From contig CAKQGN010000003.1 of assembly GCA_934233745.1 (NCBI GenBank), positions 62,001-126,000 on the forward strand: a stretch of 64,000 nt of DNA, written 5' to 3'. The translations under genes and the position numbers were made by a program. The notes below the pieces were generated by a model. That model had not been told where the DNA came from. It saw nothing but the letters and a program-made list of their open reading frames with translations, and searched no databases. Origin of the DNA: an uncultured Clostridia bacterium. GTDB lineage: Bacteria > Bacillota > Clostridia > Christensenellales > CAG-917. This document shows positions 59,790 to 64,000 of the stretch, in pieces. Positions within the stretch are counted from its first letter, which is position 1; the number at the start of each line of letters is the position of its first letter.

Positions 59790-60350
59790 AAAACCGCCGT
59801 CCGCGTACTTGCAGAGCGGACTTTAACGCACACTCATTCAAGTTGTGCTTATACACGGAATGTACATATTCAGGGTGCGAGCCGCAAGGCAATGTTAAGT
59901 GATATGCATGCAAGCGTGCGTGATATTGTTGCCTTTGGCAACAGTGATATTTGCGCTTTGCGCAAGTGATATTGCAACTCCGTTGCAGTTGCGGGCGGGA
60001 CACCCACACCCGAACGGACACTCATTCATAGCGTGCTTATACACGGTATGTGCAACTTAAAAGACGGAACACGAGCCGCAAGGCGGCGAGAATATGAGCG
60101 CCGAGCTTGACGGACAGTACGAGAATGCGTGGCATTCTGTTGCGTAGCCGCCACGCAGGCGAAGTGGCATAATGAGTGAATTGCCCGTATCTATGCGAGT
60201 GCCGACTGTCTCCCCCGCGAACGACGGATAATCTTGTAGAGAATTGCCCCTATTTGAGTGGTGGGAGAAAAGCCCGAGAGGGAAAGAGGGGGCGCATCTA
60301 ATTTAGAGTTCTAAACATTCAACTCTTGTAGAGGACGAACAAAACCCTTA
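59790..60350 (-). repeat. Modular intergenic repeat block R4
   Basis: Reverse orientation relative to R1-R3. Reading the minus strand from 60350: TTCGTCCTCTACAAG, CTCTAAATTAGATGCGCC, TCTCCCACCACTCAAATAGG, the GGGGGAGACAGTCGGCACTC segment, the variable hairpin (as in R2), CAAGCTCGGCGCTC, the CACATACCGTGTATAAG end module, then the hairpin array and a second end module. Flanked on both sides by nested-hairpin elements E and D. No credible gene. Confidence 0.78.
59899..59995 (-). repeat. Short-hairpin array with GTGATATT spacers (in R4)
   Basis: Units GCATGC/GTGC (imperfect), GTTGCC-TTT-GGCAAC, TGCGC-TTT-GCGCA and GCAAC-TCC-GTTGC are separated by GTGATATT. Stems differ, spacers are constant. Confidence 0.7.
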
Positions 60351-60360
60351 TTCAAGGCAC

Positions 60361-60487
60361 AAAAAAGCCGCATAGCCGATGAAGAGCAAGGAAAAGCCCC
60401 TCGAACAGCAACCCTAATGTACAGAGCGTACATGAGTTGATGAGTGAGGGGCTTTGACAACGCTATTCGCGGCTATGCGGCTTTTTT
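60361..60487 (-). repeat. Nested-hairpin element, copy D, at the 3' end of gtrA
   Basis: Outer arms AAAAAAGCCGCATAGCCG (60361-60378) and the exact complement 60470-60487, which contains the last four sense codons and stop of gtrA. On the gtrA transcript this helix ends in six T's and should act as terminator. Conserved segments ATGAAGAGCAAGGAA (60379-60393) and TGACAACGCTATTCG (60455-60469). Inner AAGCCCCTC/GAGGGGCTT, CAAC/GTTG, CCTA/GA, apical ATGTAC-AGAGC-GTACAT. Confidence 0.88.
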
Positions 60488-61060
60488 GCGGAAGACGACA
60501 AACTTTTGCCACACAAACTCCAACACAAAATTTATCACCATAACACTGCCCTCGGCAATGATTCCGGAGGCTTGGGTGCTGAGTGGCCCGAGAAGAAGGG
60601 ACTTGATGGTGTGGACGTACCAAGTTTGGAAGGGATAGAACGGGACGTAAAAGAGGAACGCCAAAAGCATGGCTTTGGGGACATTGCCGGCGTCCTTGAA
60701 CGTGAATTTACGGTTGAAGGTGAAGTTCCAAAGTATAGAGGCACAGAGGGCGACGGTGGTGGAAATGAAGGTGACCAAATCCATATCCTCGACGATGAAC
60801 CGAATGGTTTTTCCGCTTTGAGGAATGACCGCTTGCAAAATGGAGAAAAGCGCGAGTTGAATGATGCCTGCGCTTGCGGCGCAGAGGGCGTATTTGATAA
60901 ATTGCAACACGCCTTTTCTTTTCTCTTTTTTTGCATTTTTTTCGGCTTGTCTGAGGCTCGTTTCATACAAAATGCCTTTCTGCGTTTCAGCAGTTTTCTC
61001 TATTGATTCGTCGGTTGTTTGCTCTGCAATTCGGTCGTCGACACCCTGATTTTGTTCCAT
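60473..61060 (-). CDS. GtrA-family membrane protein
   Basis: 195 residues from ATG 61060, AGGAGATTATT upstream. Hydrophilic N-terminus of about 65 residues, then four membrane segments. Typical GtrA features are FIKYALCAASAGIIQL at the first, WNFTFNRKFTFKD after the second, and NFVLEFVWQKFVVFRKKA at the C-terminus. GtrA proteins are thought to flip or move undecaprenyl-linked sugars for glycosylation of surface polymers. Convergent with gdhA, divergent from gerA. The last codons form one arm of element D. Confidence 0.88.
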   Translation of the reverse strand: MEQNQGVDDRIAEQTTDESIEKTAETQKGILYETSLRQAEKNAKKEKRKGVLQFIKYALCAASAGIIQLALFSILQAVIPQSGKTIRFIVEDMDLVTFISTTVALCASILWNFTFNRKFTFKDAGNVPKAMLLAFLFYVPFYPFQTWYVHTIKSLLLGPLSTQASGIIAEGSVMVINFVLEFVWQKFVVFRKKAA

Positions 61061-61143
61061 AATAATCTCCTGATAAAAACAGTGTACCACAACGATACGA
61101 AATGTCAAGAAGCGTTGTTTTCCTTTTTTTTCGAGAAAAGCCC

Positions 61144-61170
61144 GAATATTTGTTTTTCGTTCGCATTATA
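61144..61170 (+). promoter_or_regulatory. Possible forespore sigma (F/G) promoter of the ger operon
   Basis: CATTATA (61164-61170) fits the forespore sigma -10 pattern; GAATA (61144-61148) fits the -35 but with a 15-base spacer, shorter than usual. Germinant-receptor operons are normally sigma-G controlled. Confidence 0.35.
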
Positions 61171-61199
61171 AAACAAATATTTTTGGCAACAATGGAATC

Positions 61200-62630
61200 G
61201 TGAACATAGAAGATTTGCAACAAGATTTGGAAAAAACTTTTTCAAACAGCGACGACTTCAAGTGTCGCCGTTTGGACGTTGGCGGAAAGCAATGTTTGTT
61301 TGCCTATATTGACGGCAACATCGACAAAATCTTGTTTGAGCAAGATGTGGTGCGCCCTCTTAAAAACTGCGAAATCCTTGAAAAACCGTATCTGAAATCT
61401 TTGCAAAACACGGTTGCATATGCGGACGAAATCGAAGTTGTGCCTACAAAAAACTCTCCTCAAAACATAGCGGCATGCGATATCGCGTTCTATATCGAGG
61501 GGGAAGAAGACGCATATATCTTTTCCCTCCGCAAACCTGCTTCCAGAGCAATAAGCGAGCCTCCGACGTCGTCCGTAATGAAAGGTCCTCGGGAAGGATT
61601 TATAGAGGAAATAAAAACAAACATGTCCCTTGTGCGCAGGCGCATCAAATCTCCCGATCTTGTAATGAAAACGTTTCAAGTGGGCAGGTATTCGTCCACA
61701 ACCGTTGCGCTGATGTATATACGAGGCGTTGCGGACGATCAGATTGTCGAGCGTATATCGCGCAAAATCGAAAAAATCGATGTGGACGGCATTGTGGACA
61801 GCGCATACATCCTTTCATTCATCCAAACCAAAAAGACGTCGTTTTTTATTCAGGCAGGCACAACCGAAAAGCCCGACGTCGCAACCGCAAAACTGCTTGA
61901 AGGGCGCATTGCCATCATCGTGGACGGCTCGCCGATTGCTCTGACGCTTCCCTATCTTGTCTTTGAAGACGTGCAGGACGGGTACGATTACTATTCGGGC
62001 GACTGGCGCGCGTCGATGATACGCATGTTCAGAATGTTCGGCGCGCTGCTTACGGTCTTGTTGCCCGCAGCGTACATTGCGCTTCAAACATATCACTTTC
62101 AGCTGTTGCCAATCAAATTTCTGATGACTCTGATGGCGGCGACAACAAACATACCTTTCCCGCCGGCAATCGAAATGCTCATCGTTCTGACGCTTTTCGA
62201 GGTGCTGAATCAGGCGTCCATCCGTATGCCGAGATACTTCGGAATATCCTTGTCCGTCGTCGGTGCAATCGTACTTGGCGATACTGCGGTAAAATCGGGG
62301 CTGATTTCCTCTCCGTCCGTACTTGTCGTCGCTCTTTCGGCAATAGGTATATTCTGCGTTCCCGACCAGGTCGGCGCAATGTCGATACTTCGTTTTTTGT
62401 ATCTTTGCATAAGTGCGGTACTCGGTTTTGTGGGCATGATAATCCTCACCATAATTATCATTGCTTATCTCGCTTCTCTTGAAAACTTCGGCACGCCGTA
62501 CCTTGCGCCTTATGCTCCGAGAATATCGCCCGATTTGCAAGACGGAGTGTTGAAAGCAGGCTCTTCTTCAATGGAATTGCGCCCTTATTCCATCCCGACG
62601 CAAAATCGCAGACGCATTCGCAAAAACTGA
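61200..62630 (+). CDS. gerA: Spore germination protein GerA family (A subunit)
   Basis: A subunit of a germinant receptor in the spore inner membrane. 476 residues from GTG 61200 (MNIEDLQQDLEKTF). N-terminal soluble domain (1-270) with DIAFYIEGEEDAYIFSLRKP and GPREGFIEEIKTNMSLVRRRIKSPDL; then membrane segments from about 285 to 440 with AAYIALQTYHFQLLP and PPAIEMLIVLTLFEVLNQASIRMP, all family signatures. Ribosome site poor. 18 bases before gerB; a GerB- and a GerC-type gene follow, giving a complete A-B-C operon. Confidence 0.93.
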   Translation: MNIEDLQQDLEKTFSNSDDFKCRRLDVGGKQCLFAYIDGNIDKILFEQDVVRPLKNCEILEKPYLKSLQNTVAYADEIEVVPTKNSPQNIAACDIAFYIEGEEDAYIFSLRKPASRAISEPPTSSVMKGPREGFIEEIKTNMSLVRRRIKSPDLVMKTFQVGRYSSTTVALMYIRGVADDQIVERISRKIEKIDVDGIVDSAYILSFIQTKKTSFFIQAGTTEKPDVATAKLLEGRIAIIVDGSPIALTLPYLVFEDVQDGYDYYSGDWRASMIRMFRMFGALLTVLLPAAYIALQTYHFQLLPIKFLMTLMAATTNIPFPPAIEMLIVLTLFEVLNQASIRMPRYFGISLSVVGAIVLGDTAVKSGLISSPSVLVVALSAIGIFCVPDQVGAMSILRFLYLCISAVLGFVGMIILTIIIIAYLASLENFGTPYLAPYAPRISPDLQDGVLKAGSSSMELRPYSIPTQNRRRIRKN

Positions 62631-62648
62631 CAAATCAAAGGTTTATAT

Positions 62649-63857
62649 ATGAATAACAGCACAATAAAACACGGATTGCGCAAAAACTTGCCTATCGGCA
62701 CAATATACAACTCGCAAGCCGCCGCAATAATCGTTGCGGTTGGTTTTGCTTTTAAGATGTCCTTCACGCCCGGTATCCTTTCATCCGAATTCGGCTCGTC
62801 TACATTTTGGATTTTTCTGAGTTTTACTGCGGTTGAAACGATTTGCGTTTTCTTTGTTTTTGCTTTTGCGAGAATGGGAGGCGACGCTCTGTTGCAAGCC
62901 ACCGGCAGCGTTGCCTACAAGGCGGTTTGTCTTGTCGCATCTTGTTGGTTGGGCTTGAAAACGGTGTTTTATTTTTGTCATTGCTCGTCATATCTGACGC
63001 ATGAATTGTTTACGGGCACACAACCTTTTCTCATTTACGTGCTGTTTCTTTTGCCGGTGGTTTTTCTTGGCTTAAACGGCACTCGTTCCATAGCGAGAAG
63101 TTGCGAACTGTTTGTTCCCCTCTTTCTTGCAGTCGCGATACTCAACCTTGCGTTTTTGGACTCCGATATGGATTTTGGACGCAACCTGCCCGTCTTTTCC
63201 AAAAACCCTTCGGAGATATTGCTTGCAATGCCTCGCTACGGATTGTGGCTCGGGGATTTTTTCCCGTTTGTTTTTGTGAGATTGCGCAACAAAAAGATGC
63301 CGTATATTACGCTCGGAACGGCTGTCACATGGACTATCGCAAACTTAATCGTGCTTATCGGAGTCGCGCTGTACGGCAACGCTCTGAAAATGGTGAGCGA
63401 TTTGCTGATTCATATCGCAAGTTTCAACCAACTGTCTTTGGAAATCGGCAGAATGGAATGGACAAACCTTTTCGGAATACTCATGATGTCGCTATACTCG
63501 CTCGCATTTCTTTACAACGGAGCCAACGAAGCGTGCAAACGCGCGTTGGGAACTTCTTTGCCCTCCAAAATCGCATGTCCCGCGGCAGTGTTGTGTTCGG
63601 CATTATTCTCCTCCTCGTTGCAAGAGGTGACGGATGTTGCGCTCGGTCGGTTCGGATATTTTTTGAGCGCGACTGCGTTTATCCTGCCTATTCTTCTGTT
63701 TGCGATTGCATCGGCAAAAAAGAAAAAGCACCCATGCTTGTATGCGTGCCTTGACGCAGAATATGCAACCGTCAAAGCAACCACTGTGCCGAACAGCAGT
63801 CGGGACGGTGTTCTCTATTCATATAAAAAATCAAATCCGAAGAAGGAACCGCAATGA
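62649..63857 (+). CDS. gerB: Spore germination permease, GerB family
   Basis: Amino-acid-permease-like B subunit that holds the germinant site. 402 residues, about ten membrane segments, e.g. SQAAAIIVAVGFAFKMSFTP, VCFVFAFARMGG-type second span and the spore-permease block NLFGILMMSLYSLAFLYNGA. AAAGG upstream of the ATG. Its stop overlaps the start of gerC (ATGA). The N-terminal motif differs from the usual IS..Q...l....lg start, so germinant preference cannot be inferred. Confidence 0.88.
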   Translation: MNNSTIKHGLRKNLPIGTIYNSQAAAIIVAVGFAFKMSFTPGILSSEFGSSTFWIFLSFTAVETICVFFVFAFARMGGDALLQATGSVAYKAVCLVASCWLGLKTVFYFCHCSSYLTHELFTGTQPFLIYVLFLLPVVFLGLNGTRSIARSCELFVPLFLAVAILNLAFLDSDMDFGRNLPVFSKNPSEILLAMPRYGLWLGDFFPFVFVRLRNKKMPYITLGTAVTWTIANLIVLIGVALYGNALKMVSDLLIHIASFNQLSLEIGRMEWTNLFGILMMSLYSLAFLYNGANEACKRALGTSLPSKIACPAAVLCSALFSSSLQEVTDVALGRFGYFLSATAFILPILLFAIASAKKKKHPCLYACLDAEYATVKATTVPNSSRDGVLYSYKKSNPKKEPQ

Positions 63858-64000
63858 AAAAGCTCAATGTTCCCGCCTATATCATGCGCACAAAATGGTT
63901 TTTGTTTTTGATGCTTTCGATTTTTCTCATCATATTCGGCAGAATGGTCGAAACGCCTTCTCTGTCGAAATCGGCAGTCGTACTGGGGCTCGGTATAGAC
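63854..64000 (+). CDS. gerC: GerC-type (Ger(x)C) germination protein, N-terminal fragment at window edge
   Basis: 49 codons visible, running off the right edge. MKKLNVPAYIMRTKW, a hydrophobic segment (about 15-28), then RMVETPSLSKSAVVLGLGID, which matches the start of the mature Ger(x)C domain (RAIVLGIGID). No cysteine occurs in the visible part, so the usual lipobox is missing and the protein would be held by its membrane segment instead. Translationally coupled to gerB by a 4-base overlap. Confidence 0.8.
   Translation, partial: MKKLNVPAYIMRTKWFLFLMLSIFLIIFGRMVETPSLSKSAVVLGLGID

Noticed and set aside
59758..60021. Minus-strand open frame of 87 codons in block R4
   Set aside because: It consists of the hairpin array and end modules of the repeat; no ribosome site and no conserved frame with R5.

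Overview
The window reads as the chromosome of an anaerobic, endospore-forming Bacillota (Clostridia) bacterium. Evidence for anaerobic life: pyruvate:ferredoxin oxidoreductase, a class III (anaerobic) ribonucleotide reductase and formate-tetrahydrofolate ligase. Evidence for sporulation: a SipL-like SPOCS/LysM spore-coat protein next to veg, and a GerA/GerB/GerC germinant-receptor operon. Type III glutamine synthetase, split transketolase and ECF-transporter modules also fit gut Clostridia. A finer placement (for example Christensenellales-like) is only a guess. No tRNA, rRNA, CRISPR array, prophage or transposase gene was seen.

Layout. 1-5.4 kb: glmU-like, pth and mfd (mfd runs off the left edge), with a divergent 49-residue membrane peptide. 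5.6-9.6 kb: tadA, then a tightly overlapping walJ-CPBP-CPBP-rlmH operon. 9.6-12.5 kb: two membrane proteins and a multi-zinc-ribbon protein. 13.3-19.1 kb: glnS, then ecfA1-ecfA2-ecfT-truA. 19.4-24.8 kb: nifJ, sipL-like, veg. 25-31.7 kb: lipoprotein/XRE divergent pair, nrdD with a fused glutaredoxin domain, trxB, HAD phosphatase, tandem-XRE regulator. 32.4-37.7 kb: purB-purA and divergent glnA (GSIII). 37.8-42.8 kb: split transketolase, a small anchored protein, fhs-dapB. 42.9-49.9 kb: small secreted and membrane proteins, a SerB-like HAD protein, a two-component system, a PTS-IIC-like protein and an M28-like membrane protein that seems catalytically dead. 50-57.8 kb: three very large surface proteins. 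58.3-59.6 kb: gdhA. 60.5 kb to the end: gtrA and the gerA-gerB-gerC operon (gerC cut by the right edge).

The intergenic regions hold the most unusual material. (1) A family of nested-hairpin elements, five structured copies plus one truncated copy, sits at gene 3' ends (rlmH, purA, gdhA, gtrA). Two conserved internal loops are separated by helices that change sequence but keep pairing. In four copies the outermost helix contains the gene's own stop codon, so the far arm is an inverted copy of the gene end. All copies have the same orientation relative to the gene they follow. (2) Five intergenic blocks of 0.4-0.8 kb are built from shared modules, including a hairpin whose sequence varies while its pairing is kept, and arrays of short hairpins joined by ATATCAC/GTGATAT. 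(3) Several genes lack a Shine-Dalgarno sequence and have a -10 box placed so that transcription should start on the A of the ATG: leaderless mRNAs for ecfA1, the histidine kinase, the M28-like protein and the XRE regulator.

Functionally the genes cover fermentative pyruvate oxidation, folate one-carbon and purine synthesis, ammonia assimilation (GSIII plus GDH), vitamin uptake, anaerobic dNTP synthesis with its own electron supply, and spore formation and germination.
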